A DNA stretch of 64,000 nucleotides, taken from the NCBI GenBank assembly GCA_013350335.1, contig CM023540.1, positions 54,808,905 to 54,872,904 on the forward strand, given 5' to 3'. Positions 19,999 through 31,639 of the stretch are shown piece by piece. Source of the DNA: Chimonanthus salicifolius. Its lineage: Eukaryota > Streptophyta > Magnoliopsida > Laurales > Calycanthaceae. The translations under genes were made by a program, and so were the position numbers. The notes below the pieces were generated by a model that ran no database searches, was not told the DNA's origin, and saw only the letters and a list, made by a program, of their open reading frames with translations. Within the stretch, counting starts at the first letter, position 1; each line of letters starts with the position of its first letter.

Positions 19999-22287
19999 AA
20001 TTTTTTTTTTTTTTTTGAGTGGTACCTAAAACCATTCATTGAGGAGAAAAGAGAACAAAAACAAAAATATTCAGGTCTAAAAGAATTAGACCAAGAAAAA
20101 GAACTAGAGAGAGAGAAAAAACAAACAAGAACTGAAAAAGAAATAAAAGTACGAAAATCATGTGATCTTCCAACTCAGAGGAAGAAAATGCCAGAGAGGG
20201 AGTCACTGACACCGATCTTGGCAAAGTAGTCTACCACGCCATTCGCTGTTCGACCAATCTGAGCAAAGGACACGTCCATTCCTGAAGCCAACTCCCTTAC
20301 CTCCCTTACTGTAGTGATCAGTCTCCAGGGAGGACACCTTTGTCCTTTGGCCCATTTAATTGCATTTGCGTAATCCCCCTCTATGATGAGCTTTCCATGA
20401 CCATCGATTTCCAGATGGTTAGAGTTCTCCTAATGCTAAGGATTTCCGTCTCATTTGAGTCCTTAACTCCCACTGACTCACTGAAGACAATGGAAGTAAT
20501 CCCCTCATGGTTCCTAAGTACTCCCCCTATTCCTGCTGGCCATGGCTTCCCCCTTGCTGCTCCATCGATGTTGAACTTCATGATGTTTTTTTCTGGGTTT
20601 TTCCATCTTTCCTTGGATCGGAATTTCCTCCTATACCATTCATACACCCATCCTAGGACGAAAGGAGGTCCGTGGGTTTTAAACCACTAAACTCTTTACT
20701 AGATAGAAGCCATACACATAGTCTCCATTTAGCTATTTGAAAAAGCTCATCCACATCCATTGACTTTCCTTAAAAAATCCTGGAATTCCTTTCCTTCAAA
20801 ATGGTCCAAAGAATAGCTGTAGGAATTGTGTTCCAAGCAAGTTTGAACCAGGGGGTAAGCCTAGTGAGAAACCATGACTCTAGTGGCCCCTTACATGTAC
20901 GATCCATCACCCAGGGTACGTCTAATAGATTGGCAAAGTTTGTCCATAGTCTCCTAGCTGTTGGGCATCCAATGAAGAGGTGATCAGCATCCTCCTCCTC
21001 TGTCTCACAAAAAGGGCACTTAAGATCCGCCTCTATGCTAATCAATCCTCTTCTATCAAGTTCCACGCTCGTTATCACTCTCTCCTTTAAAACTCACCAC
21101 ACGAAGATTTGAACTCTAGGAGGAGCAGTTCCTTTCCAGGCCAAATTGGTTGAAGATTCTGTAGAGGATTGTTGTAGTAGGACCAAGTCTACTAAAGCTT
21201 TGACTGAGAGCTTACCATAGGGATCCCTAGTCCATAACAATTCATCCTCTTCGCTGGGTGAGATGGGGAATTCCTCCAATTGGCCTAGGAGATCAGATCT
21301 ACTACCTTCTTCAAAGGAGCGCAAAACCCTCCTAAAGTCAACTTGCCAAATCACTTGGTTACCATCTAACTTATAGTTCTCCTGTAACAGCGCATTTTTG
21401 TTCCTACCAACTTGGAATAACCTTGGGTAGACTTCCCTCAGTGGCCTATCTCCTAACCATAGGTCATTCCAAAAAAGTGTGCAGTCATCTTATCCAACCA
21501 AAACTCTAGTTCTGTTCCTAAAAATTGCTCCTGCCTCATCTCCTCCTTGTCCCAATCTCCACCAAGACTTAATCATCGAAGAACCTCTTTTTTCCACATT
21601 ATCATTTAGGAACCAACCACTATCCTCCTCCAGCCCATACCTTGCTTTCAAAATTCTGATCCACAATGCATCATGTTCTCTCCCAAATCTCCATGTCCAC
21701 TTGCACAGGAGAGCTTGGTTCCTTACCTACAAAGGAATCACACCTAGTCCTCCCTTGGATTTTGGTTTGGTTATCTTCGACCAAGCCACCAAATGAACTT
21801 TCTTTTTCGTCTCATTGTCTCCCTACAAAATTTTTCTAAAAAGTTGTTCTATTTTATTTGCTACCTCTGTTGCCATTTCAAAGAGAGAGAGATAATAGAT
21901 AGGTAGATTCAACAGGACGGATTTAATGAGGGTCACTCGTCCACCAAAAGAGATATTTTCTTCCCCACCCGGCCAATATTTTTTCCACTTTTTCTATTAC
22001 CGGGGACATAAATTTTTTGTGTTTGGGATTCCCACCCACCGGCAAACCCAGGTAGATGAAGGGCAGATTCCCAACACCGCAACCCATTCCTTCTGCAAGG
22101 TCCGTGAGTGTATCCACTTCCATATCGATTCATATGATATTGCTTTTTCCAAGGTTGATTCTTAGGCCCGATAATAACTCAAAACATCTTAGGATAGCTT
22201 TGTAACCCAATAATTCTTGATGATCAGGTCCACAAAAGAACAAAGTATCATCCGCAAATTGTAGATGAGTAATTATCGGACCCTTTG
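19999..22287 (-). mobile_element. L1-type LINE, 5'-truncated, 13-bp TSD
   Basis: Minus orientation with a poly(A) tail (plus-strand T run 20001-20016). The 13-bp duplication GCGGTTATCATTA is at 19986-19998 and 22288-22300, so both ends are fixed. Insert length 2289 bp. It carries the end of the RT domain, a zf-RVT domain and an RNase H, in the order expected for plant L1 elements. The 5' half of RT, the endonuclease and ORF1 were lost, as usual in target-primed insertion. Confidence 0.9.
20330..22280 (-). pseudogene. LINE ORF2 remnant (RT C-terminus, zf-RVT, RNase H)
   Basis: LQFADDTLFF with the catalytic FADD lies at about 22247-22262; then LPFIYLGLPVGGNPKHKKFM (22060-22000). The zf-RVT at 21078-20770 has CPFCETEEEDADHLFIGCPT. 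The RNase H at 20647-20381 has MKFNIDGAARGKPWPAGIGG. Stops and frame changes separate the blocks. Confidence 0.85.
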
Positions 22288-22300
22288 GCGGTTATCATTA

Positions 22301-22586
22301 TTGTGCAAGAGAAAAAATCAATATTGAAAAAGATATTCATCAAAAATGGGATATGCAGGTTGGTAGTGTCTCCAAAATGGGGAAAAAAAGGGATATGCAG
22401 GTTGGCACAGTCTCCATCAAAAGGTAATGTAGGGTTTTCTAATTGAAACTGAAGAGGTTCAAACATCAATTTTTTTTTTGATGACCACTTCAAACATTAA
22501 AAATTAAAGTAAAAGATGCATCAACATGGGCTTTATTGATCATGGTGCCTATGCCGTAATTAGGGCAGTCTTGATTCCCATTCCAC

Positions 22587-22587
<1 letters not shown>
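22301..22587. other. Spacer with short tandem repeat
   Basis: Near 22348-22413 the segment GGGATATGCAGGTTGG occurs twice about 40 bp apart with similar following bases. The minus strand has AATAAA at 22537-22532, a possible but unproven polyadenylation signal for the gene to the right. Confidence 0.35.

Positions 22588-22653
<66 letters not shown>
22588..22653. repeat. (C)n(CT)n microsatellite
   Basis: A run of about 32 C followed by about 16 CT dinucleotides. ORFs crossing it translate as poly-proline or poly-glycine and are not genes. Confidence 0.95.
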
Positions 22654-22656
<3 letters not shown>

Positions 22657-23211
22657 AAATAATGATCCCTACAATAGGATCGTGGTCCATAGGAGATTAT
22701 TGTGTAATACAAGTGATGAAGTAAGAAAGATATGGTTGCAATCTTACAGCCAGGATTTTGTAAAGCTTCTTGCAAGCAAGCAGTTCCATGAGACAGGACA
22801 GAAAATCTAAGGTTCAGATATCTTGGCATAATCTAATGACTTAAGTGACTTCTACCATCTGAACAGTCGAAAGATAAACATCTCTCTCCAAATGAAAAAA
22901 AAGGTTCACAGTGCCTAAAAATATAAAATAGTAGTTACTAAATATGTTAGAAGCATTTAGAGTATCATGTAGATACTTCTAAAAAAATAAGAGATAATTA
23001 TCTTTCAAAAAATAAAAGATGATTGGAGAATTTTCTCTTGGTCAGCATGCAATCTCAGTCCAACAAAGTCATGGTTGTCCTCAGTGATGTCATATTGCTT
23101 AGTATCCATGACTATTCTTCCTAAAAGGATGGATAAACACACTCCAACGATTTTAAAGGGTTAATAAGATCAAGTTGATTATAGTGCAGCAGTTTATGAT
23201 TCAGAGTGGAA
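22654..23211 (-). other. 3' flank / probable 3' UTR of the RSY3-like gene
   Basis: No transposon or further gene recognised in this stretch between the candidate terminal exon and the microsatellite. Confidence 0.35.
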
Positions 23212-23268
23212 TCGTTTCACTTTGAAATGCAGGCCTTATGGGAGTGTGCAATTCCCTGGCTGTCTAAT
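23212..23268 (-). CDS. RSY3: Candidate terminal exon of the RSY3-like gene (unresolved)
   Basis: Downstream of the GTGAGT donor there are three possible acceptors: TTTCCAG at about 23269, GACAG at about 23256 and GCCAG at about 23252. Each gives a short tail, of 12-18 codons to TGA near 23214 or of 7 codons to an earlier TAA. I cannot choose between them from sequence alone. Confidence 0.35.
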
Positions 23269-23385
23269 TCAGACTGGAAACTCATATTGAATGAGTTCCA
23301 TGTGTCAGATCTTTCTTGCACAATAAATAAGAACTTAAAAGAAAATGGAACACAATAAGGGTTTAAGAGGAATGGTAGAACTCAC

Positions 23386-24222
23386 AGGTGCACACAGTAG
23401 CAGGCCCTGACGATCGACCAGAACAGGTAGGGCTCTTCTTGCAGGTACTGGGATAGGCTTCAAAGCCTGGAGAGCCCTGTAAGCTGATAACTGTACATAA
23501 TCTGAACATGCAATTTTCCTTACCGTTTTCTGGTCCGTCTTATCCATTTTTGGTTGCATTTGAGAATCATGCATTTGGCCACTTGACACCTTAGATAGAT
23601 ATAACCAATCAGCTTCAACCATGTGACGGATGAGAGCAACCATATCAGGTCCAGCTACACAAAACTTACACAGAAAACCCTGATCCAACTTGCAGTCAAA
23701 ATCAGTTGCACCTGAAGAAAGTCTATCCTCTCTAACCTTCTCAGACATGTTCCATGTGACTAAGAATCTGCTCATAAAATAACATGACTGTCCACATTTG
23801 AGTGTTTCACACAGAGAACTGGCAGTATTCACTTCATGTCTAGAAACATGCTCTGGTTTAAGCTCTCGTTTGGCAATAAAATACTTAGATTCCTCCTTTT
23901 GCAATGAAAGAATGGTTTCATAGGTTGACTTGCTAAGAATATTCAGTTCTTTTGCTTCATTTAAAATTGATTCTGTTGATGCTAATCGTGAGAAGGGCAG
24001 ATCTAAATTATCCGGTACCAGGCTAGCGGAATATGGTTCTGCTTCCTTGATGATATCCTGAATCTCATTTGGTAGGAGGCATTTATGTCCTTCACAGGAA
24101 CATTTGTGAGATAAATCTGCCCTTGAAGGTTGAGGTGAATCAGGAGAACAGCATACCAGGATTTTTGTGCCTTTAGAACCTGGAGCTGCACAGAGGTAAC
24201 AACCAGCTGCAGTAAGGGAGAT
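23386..24222 (-). CDS. RSY3: RSY3-like exon E (C-terminal region)
   Basis: 837 bp (279 codons), open throughout. It starts ISLTAAGCYLCAAPGSKGTK after acceptor CCCTGCAG, runs through SLQKEESKYFIAKREL and EADWLYLSKVSSGQ, and ends VPARRALPVLVDRQGLLLC plus AP before donor GTGAGT. The LPVL(V/W)xxxGLLL pattern matches the C-terminal TilS fold. If the donor is not used, the frame continues to a stop at 23337-23335. The lack of any stop over 279 codons, among heavily decayed repeats, shows it is under selection or only recently lost. Confidence 0.88.
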
Positions 24223-24375
24223 CTGCAGGGTATTAAAAAAGAACTGTGTAAAACAGAGTTGATAGATGATCCAGAATATTTAACTTTGTTGCACTACATA
24301 CATAACAACCAGATAATAAATTCAAAAATAAAGAAAATTGTCGCGTCAAAGTAACGGGCTAAAGCCAATGGATTT

Positions 24376-25071
24376 CATGTCATCTTGGGAGGGGTGCATG
24401 AGTGGAGAAGTAAAAAATCAAAGTCGACCGTAAAATGGGTGCCTCCTCCATGTGATGTTATGAAATTTAATGTTAATGGAGTTGCCAGAGGTAAGCCGGG
24501 GCCAGCAAGGATAGGTGGAGTACTTCAGGATAATAGGGGGGAAACTGCACTGGTTTTCACAAAAAATGTGGGAACTAGAGACTCAAATGAGGCAGAACTC
24601 CTTAGTATTAGGAGGGCATTAGCTATCTGGAAAGCCTATGGGCAAGGTCCACTTGTCATAGAAGGGGACTCAACAAATGCTATTAAATGGGCTAAGGGAC
24701 TCAAGCGACCTCCATGGAAGTTGATTATCATAGCAAGGGAGAATAAGGGTCTATCCTAAGGAATAGACGTCTCCTTCGTCCAAGTTAGTCGCACAATAAA
24801 TGAGGTCGCGGATTTCTTTGCTAAATTTGGAGTCAACAATTCAGACTCTGGGATTTTGTTTCAATGAGTTTGGCGAGTTTTGATCAGGGCCCTTGTATTG
24901 TATCTCTTTTGGGGGGGATTATTGTCTTTGCCTTATGTTGTTTTCCTTTTATGTTTTTTATTTGGTGGCTGGTCTAATTCTTTTAGACCTCTCTTCTATG
25001 ATGTTATGTTTTTGTACTTGGTTTTCTTTTTAATGAAATTTCTTTTGTTACCGCTAAAAAAAAAAAAAAAA
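24376..25071 (+). mobile_element. L1-type LINE 3' end (RNase H), antisense to host gene
   Basis: The RNase H block at 24385-24759 reads MKFNVNGVARGKPGPARIGG, SNEAELLSIRRALAIW and VIEGDSTNAIKWAK. The 3' end GTTACCGCT is followed by a run of 16 A. Related to the RNase H of the LINE at 19999-22287. The 5' boundary is approximate and I found no clear target-site duplication. Confidence 0.82.
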
Positions 25072-25850
25072 TCAGTTTATCATTAACTTTAGAAAAGAGC
25101 AATCAAGGCCTATATATGGACCATCCCATAGACCTAAAAAAAGAGAAGGCAGCAAACAGGTTAATTTGACATCTGAGCAAACCAAGAATACAGAAATTAT
25201 ATAACAAGTGAATCACCTAATTATACAGCAATGATCAACATACGACAATAAAAAATTGTATCTCACTAGCGCTTGTATGGATGAAAATTTATAGTAAGAG
25301 GAATCAACTCTATTTTTCTCATGTAGCATGACTTCGTATGTAATTTGGTTGGAATGCTATTTCTTTGGTCTTATGCGGCAAGAGGAAAGACTTTCAAGTC
25401 TGAATGATTTATAGATACCCATTTGTGGGGCCAATTTGGGGTCCCTTTCTGCCTATCTGAACCAGCAAATTACCAACTCCTTCAAACTTGTCCCAAATTT
25501 TGACTAAGACCAAAGTTACACCAAACATTGGGATAACACTTCATTTGTCATGTCAACTGGTTCCATGGTAGTCCATGCATCATGATCCTTGTGGGGTAGG
25601 AATAAGATAACAAAAATCAAATTCAATTGTACTTACTGGATTTGGCTTACGATGGATGAGAAGCATAACTTACAATTGTGAAATGTAAACAATGTGGTGA
25701 TCTGCAAGAATGCTATATTGAGAAGTAGTAGAGATGCCATGTTGAAAATAACCCACAAGAAGAGACTTGGAGAGCAGATGACGCAGTACCTTAGGGAGAT
25801 GGATGAGAAGAAAAAGCAATAGGAACAGTTTGAACAAGAAAAGGCAAAGA
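25072..25850. other. Intron sequence without recognised feature
   Basis: AT-rich, no terminal repeats or coding remnants recognised. Confidence 0.4.
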
Positions 25851-26541
25851 AATAGACTTAAAAAGATTGATGAGCCAAGGACAAGAGCAGAGTAAAGAAA
25901 TCAAAGAAACAATAGGAACAAAACTTTAAGTGTTGCGGCAGCAATATAAGGAGCAAAAGAGAGGATCGAAAACAATAGGAGGGGAGGTTTGGGTGAGGCG
26001 ACGTTAGGGAAGGGGTTTAGAATATTAATGGAGGCAAAGGATGGGGTCACGGACAAAGCTATAACGGTTTTTTTTTTTTTTTGGAGGGCGGCGATGAGAT
26101 GGAAGGCTAACAGGGATGGGGATCTGTATGGCAGGTTTTCTGGTGTTGACGGAAGGCAGGAGGGACTAAAGGTGGGTTCTCGGTAACAGGTAAAGAAAAC
26201 AAAGGAAAATGAAAATAGAGGGAAAAAGAAGAGAGAAGAAGAAGAAAAGAGAGAAAGAAAAAGATAGAAGTACCTGGAAAAGGATGATGGCTTCGCGTCC
26301 TTGGTTTCTCACCAACACATGCACAACATAGAGGTATGCTCGAAATTTCCGAATCTTAATTCATTCAATCGTGAGTTTGCCTTAAGGAGGCTACAACTTA
26401 TATAGAACTCTTCCTTTTTTAAAATAAAACATTAACTAAATAAAGTAATAAACAAAATAGAAACTAACTAAAACAAACCTAAAAGAAAAAATAAATGCAG
26501 CAACTACTAATTATGGAATCTACAATATATGCTCCACATCA
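25851..26541. repeat. Degenerate LTR of the TGATGC...GCATCA family
   Basis: The right end ATGCTCCACATCA and the preceding purine-rich AAGTACCTGGAAAAGGATG, GGCTTC and CTACAACTTATA blocks match the other members (35041, 37541, 39565, 52369). The left end is not clear. Confidence 0.45.
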
Positions 26542-27610
26542 CATTAACTTAATTCAATTTAAACAAATTGAAACTAGGTATTCAAATGAGAAACTTACTT
26601 GAAAATAACTTAGAGACTTTCTCCAAATTTACTCAACTTGAGTTTCAATTTGTTTCCAAAATTCCATGCCTTACAAGTGACCACTCTGGCCTCTATTTAT
26701 AGGCTCAATAGTGGTAGAAAACCCAAGGTAAACCATGGTTACAATGATGTGAGAATGGAGAAAAACAAGGGGTTGTGGCGTTGGAAACTTTTAAGTCTAC
26801 CCTATCCATGCCACATCACCTTCACAAATAAAAAAAAAGGGGAAAAAACATTACAACCAATCAGAAAATTCCACCTAAGCTAAATGAGATGTCCGAGTTC
26901 TTCACAAGTCTTCAATCCACACGGCCAACGAATGTTCGACTCGATTGGGAGAGTTCAAAACTCTTCAGAGAAGAATTCATGCACCAATGGGAAAGACCAA
27001 ACTAGCCAATGGGGAAAGAACATGTAGGATGATGATGTGTCTTCAACCAATGAGAGATCTCCAACTCCATGCATCTAAGAAGAGTTTTTCACACCTAAGT
27101 GGGAGAAATTTGGGTTTTTGGGCAGTCATGAGGAGTTGCACACGTTTTGGGAGAGTGAAAGTAGGAGAGAGGTCGACCATGGCTAGGGTTCAGCATCTCT
27201 TGACACTTGTTCACCAAAATAGTCATAACTCGGACTACGTAAGTCAGAATGATGCATACTTGGGCTTGTTGGAAAGATATGTGATATCGTTTGATACCTC
27301 AATTATCAAAGTTGTTGCTCGTTTTCTGCCTTAGAGATATTTAGCCAAATTGGCTAAACTTTAACTACTTTGTGCATCCTCCCTTGCCTTGTGTGAATTC
27401 CCTCCTTGCATTAGGGTTTTGGTCGTGCAACCCTCCTCCAAGTGGGGTCCATTAAGCATTTGAGTAGGCCCCAGTCCCATGTCTGGGGTCTCTGGGGTCC
27501 ACATGCATAAAACCTATAAATTTGAAGACCAAAATTGGCTACTTTACTACTCCACTTGCTACTGTAAAAAATGAAGCTTGCTTCTTTCTCATTTCCTTTT
27601 GGTCCCATAT
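26542..27610. repeat. Repeat family R2, copy a
   Basis: Matches 34890-35040 plus 36360-37330 over its whole length. Shared markers are TTACAAGTGACCACTC, AAAACCCAAGGTAAACCATG, GGCAGTCATGAGGAGTTGCA and GGGTCCACATGCATAAAACC. Probably LTR or leader sequence of an unplaced retrotransposon. ORFs inside (26945-27334 and others) have no family features. It provides the empty version of the insertion site used by the solo LTR at 35041-36359. Confidence 0.75.
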
Positions 27611-28217
27611 CATATCCTCCCTCTCGAGAGAAACTCATTCTCCAATTTAGGAGGTGTGCAACTGGATAGTGCAACCTTATCATCAGTGGCCTCCTACGTC
27701 TTCCCCACATCACACTAGGCGGTAGTCATGACCTTCCCGTGAGACTCTTGCACTCATGGTAGCTTTACCGCTTGCTAAAAGTGAGAAAATGCTAGGTGTA
27801 GTGGGTTGGATCAAGTGGCTCTTCCATACCGGATCAACGTAGGACCGAATAATGATGCTCGAGTCTACCAAAAGCCTCTCATTTGTCGCTCCCAACATGC
27901 GAACCCACACTGGCCACTCCCTGTCAAGCTTTCCTACAACATCTGTTGGTTGTTGCTTCTCTTACTGGAAATCAAGATTCTGGCATGGTTGTTCATGTAT
28001 TGACTCCAAGAGTCCAACACTCCTGGATGTCTCCCCAATCAACTCTTTGACCTCTACCTTTGGTGCAATAAGAGAATGTTGGATCATTAAGTTATCACCA
28101 GAATCCCCGTATAAGATCTCACTTTCTTCAAAGGAATTTTCTCTATTGGGTTGATTATTTGGCTCCTTGTCTGTGCATTCGGCAAGTTGGTGTTTCATTG
28201 AGGCCATTCCAGAGCAA
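27611..28217 (-). pseudogene. Unrecognised coding-like remnant next to R2a
   Basis: Minus-strand segments (28207-27962 and 27910-27710) can be joined by a frame change into a roughly 160-residue acidic, Ser-rich product including LAECTDKEPNNQPNRENSFE and VRMLGATNERLLVDSSIIIR. The style suggests the gag or pre-protease region of an LTR retrotransposon, but no diagnostic motif is present. Confidence 0.3.
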
Positions 28218-28279
28218 GATGTGTTAGCCCTAAGGTTTCAACTCAATGGTATAAGGGTAATTTTGATGATAACAAAGTC

Positions 28280-29180
28280 TTAACGTATGACACTTATGTT
28301 TTTGAAGGAGTAAAATGAGCTCATCATGGTGAGATAAATGAGCTTTCTGGCGAGTTTCTGATAAAAACTCAGTGTATCCAGAAGAGTCCCATTAGATGCA
28401 GATAACTTGGTGTTCACATCCAGCGGAATATCAGTAGGTTTGCATCCATAATAGCCAGCTCCCTTGAGGAGATCCAGGGCATACTTCTGCTTCGAGAGAG
28501 AGTACATGAGAAGACCGAGCAACTTCTATGCCAAGAAAGTACCATGAGGGCCCCAAATCCTTAATATCAAAAGTCCATTGAAGATAATGTTTGAAGGACA
28601 AGATGCTCGCATCATTGTTACCTGTGAGTACAATATCATCAACATAAACTACCAAAATCACCACAACTAAGTGGAGGTGGTTGATAAAGGCTGAGTGATC
28701 CACCTGGCAACGAGTAAAACAATAAGGTAACAAAGCACTGCTAAACTTCTCAACCAAGCATGGGGAGACTGCTTAAAGACCATAGAGAGCCTTCTAGAGT
28801 CTGCAGACAGAGTTGGGCTCCCCCTCCTTGACAAAGAGGAGGAAGCACATACACTTCTTCCTGAAAATCACTATGGATAAAAGCATTCTTCACATCTAGC
28901 TGGTGAATAGCCAAGCAAAAGTCGTGGCAAGGGAGAAAAGATCCGCATAGATATAATCTTGGCAATAGAGATGGTGTCCAGGTAGTCCACACCATGTCTA
29001 CATGAAGCCTTTGGCAACGAGGCGAGCCTTATACCTAGCAATGGAGCCATCAAGATTATGCTTCATGGCAAATACCCACTTGCACCAAGTCTTCCCTAGT
29101 GGCAAGGGAACCTGGTACCAAGTGTTGTTCTTCTCAAGGGCAGATAATTCTTCATCCATGGCTGCTTTTCACGAGGGATG
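28280..29180 (-). pseudogene. copia reverse transcriptase remnant
   Basis: From high to low coordinate: KAAMDEELSALEKNNTWYQV, WCKWVFAMKHNLDG, DVKNAFIHSDFQEEVYVLPP, VVYVDDIVLTGNN (catalytic YVDD near 28640), WYFLGIEVARS and CKPTDIPLDVNTKL. This is the full order of a copia RT, spread over several frames. Confidence 0.85.
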
Positions 29181-29589
29181 TTTCAAGGTCGTGCCAATCC
29201 TCTTTGGTATCTTAATGTTATCCAATGCTGTGAGAAAGTTGTGATAGAAAGAGGAAACAAACATGATATGATACAAATTGATCAAGTGGATGACTAGTGC
29301 AAGAATACTTACCTTTGCGAAGAGCAATAGGGAGATCAGACTAGTCAGAGACGGGTGGATCTGGACCACTCGCAGATGAGTGGGTGGAGTTAGTCGCAGA
29401 TGATAGATGGGACTATCGGCGTTGATACACCAGAAGAGGCTTGATCAGACTGGTGGGGCTAAGATCTGTAGGAAGAAGAGGATGCACTGGGGAAGGAGAA
29501 AAGGTAGAGGGAGATGGAAAATAAGGATCGTGCTCAAAACGGTGATATCCATAGAAATATAGGTTTTCCCAGTGAAGGGATCAAGGCAT

Positions 29590-29965
29590 TTATAGCCTTT
29601 GTGAAAAGGTGAGTAACTGAGAAACACGCAAGCACATCCCTAGGAGTGAGCCAGAGAAATTGTAAACAAAGCAGACACACCTAAAGACATGTAGGGGGAT
29701 AAAATGGATGGGTTTATGTAAGGAGAGACGGTCAATGGGGGATTGGCTTTGCAAAATGCGAGATGGCATTCTTTTGATAAGATAACAAACAGTTAACACT
29801 GCTTCGGGCCAATAGAACTGTGGGACATGCATGGTGAAAAGAAGAGAATGAGTCACCTCAAGAAGGTGACGATTCTTTCGTTCAGCTACACCATTTTGTT
29901 GAGGTATAGAGGGACATGAGAATTGAGAGTCTATACCATGTTTCAAGGTAGGCCGTGGTGACAGA
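29590..29965 (-). pseudogene. copia integrase, C-terminal half
   Basis: KHGIDSQFSCPSIPQQNGVA, ERKNRHLLEV and YWPEAVLTVCYLIKRMPSRI are the conserved copia integrase core and following region. Separated from its N-terminal half by the LINE at 29966-30945. Confidence 0.85.
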
Positions 29966-30945
29966 ATTAAGTTTTGGACTGATTCTTAGTGCGATAGTTC
30001 TTCGTTGGCTTCCTGATTTCCTACTCTTTACCGTCTCTCTTAGCCCCCGAGAGACTATATCATGCTTCTATTCTATTATAGGTGAACAAGTTGTGGGACA
30101 TTCCTCTTCGCTGTAACCTGTTAGACTCAGATACCGATGCCTTTGCGAACCTCCTCCATACAATATCATCCTACAAAATTTGCACCAATATAGAGGATAG
30201 TCTTGTTTGGTGGCCTAACAAAACTGAAGTCTTCTCAGTAAAGTCCTTCTCTTGTAGGTTGTCAATTGTCAGTACTCCGACTGTCAACCCCAAAATTTGG
30301 ACTTCCAAAGCTTCCCCGAAGGCAATTAGTTTTGTTTGGACTATTGGACTGGGGAAAATCTTGACTCAAGATAACTTGCGGAGATGAGGAAGAAAAATGG
30401 TTAGTGCATGTCTGTTTTGTCTACAAGCATCAAAAGAGTCGAATCATCTACTCATTCATTGTTCCTTCACTTCCGTGATGTGGAACTCTATTTTAGATCA
30501 GTTTGGTATGGCTTGGGTTATGCCTTCGTCGGTGGTTGAATTGTCATTTGAGTGGGACATCATATCCGTCTCTCTTAAATGTTCCTCATTGTGGCAGTTA
30601 TCGTTCTTTGCAACTATCTGGAGCCTATGATGGGAACGTAATAACATGATTTTCAAAGGTATTATCAAGTCCAGTGTGTCAGTTGCAAGTCGTAGTCTCA
30701 CCAAGTGTGCATCGTGGGTTGCCTCACTCCAGGAATTCCAGAATATCTCCATGTCAGATATCTTGCGTGCTTGAAAAGAATGTGCTGATCTTGCTTGAGC
30801 TCAGAAGGGCTTTTTGTGGGCGCTTCAGATATCTATTTTTGGCTTGTAGCTTTTTGGTCTTCTATTTTTTTTTGTATTTGCACCTTTGGTGCTTTTTATT
30901 TATTAATATATGAACCATTTCAATATATATATATATATATATATA
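29966..30945 (+). mobile_element. L1-type LINE 3' fragment nested in copia integrase
   Basis: Plus orientation, opposite to the copia host. It carries a zf-RVT block: KIWTSKASPKAISFVWTIGL (30290-30350) and CLFCLQASKESNHLLIHCSF (30409-30470). It ends with TTATTAATATATGAACC and a (AT)n tail at 30922-30945. Copia integrase resumes directly on each side (REY before, KHGI after). No clear target-site duplication. Confidence 0.78.
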
Positions 30946-31316
30946 TTCCCGACCGTTATCACTTCGTAAAACTTGAATTTTACACCCAAATTGAGTGTCG
31001 ACCCACTGGTAAATTTTTTGGAAGTGATAAAAAACCTCGGTTTTATGTTTCTTCAAATATGTCCAAGTCAATCGAGAATAATCATCAATAAATGTGATAA
31101 AATAATGAAAATCATTACGAGATACAGTGGGAGATTTTCAACCATCAGAGTGAATAAAGTAGATGATTTTTTATTAATAGACAGGGGAAAATGAGATCTA
31201 ACATGCTTGCCATATTGGCAATGTTGATACTTAAAATAACTAAAAGATAAACTAGGAACAAACTGTTTTAAAACAGAATCTGCAACATGTCCCAAACAAC
31301 AATGCCATAGCCACAC
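30946..31316 (-). pseudogene. copia GAG-pre-integrase and integrase N-terminal half
   Basis: MWLWHCCLGHVADSVLKQFV with the CQYGK motif (zinc-binding HHCC region), then FYHFQKIYQWVDTQFGCKIQ and VLRSDNGREY at the integrase core, cut off by the LINE. Confidence 0.82.
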
Positions 31317-31639
31317 ATCTCAAGAAGAAGAGATCGAACATGCTTTTGAGTTGCCATGGCGAGAGCCAAGAAGGTAAAGACCACCCGCTTCACGACCAAC
31401 ACCCAACACCTGCTTCGTGGTCAGATCCTAGAAAACACAAGGAGAATGAAAGAAAGTGACTGAGCAATTCATATGTTTAGTTAAGGCACTAACAAATAAT
31501 AAATTGGGAGATAATAAATTTGGAACATGCAAAACAACGGAAAGGTCCAAATTACGGGTAACGAGAACAATCTATTTCCCAACAATATCAGTATACGAGT
31601 CATTGGTTAATTTAACCTTCCCACATGAAACAGGTGAAA

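Noticed and set aside
20036..20229. Overlapping ORFs rich in Lys/Glu (plus) and Phe/Leu (minus)
   Set aside because: They are low-complexity reading of the LINE 3' UTR next to its poly(A) tail.
22526..22829. ORFs with poly-Pro/Ser-Leu or poly-Gly
   Set aside because: They cross the (C)n(CT)n microsatellite; the remaining residues show no family features.
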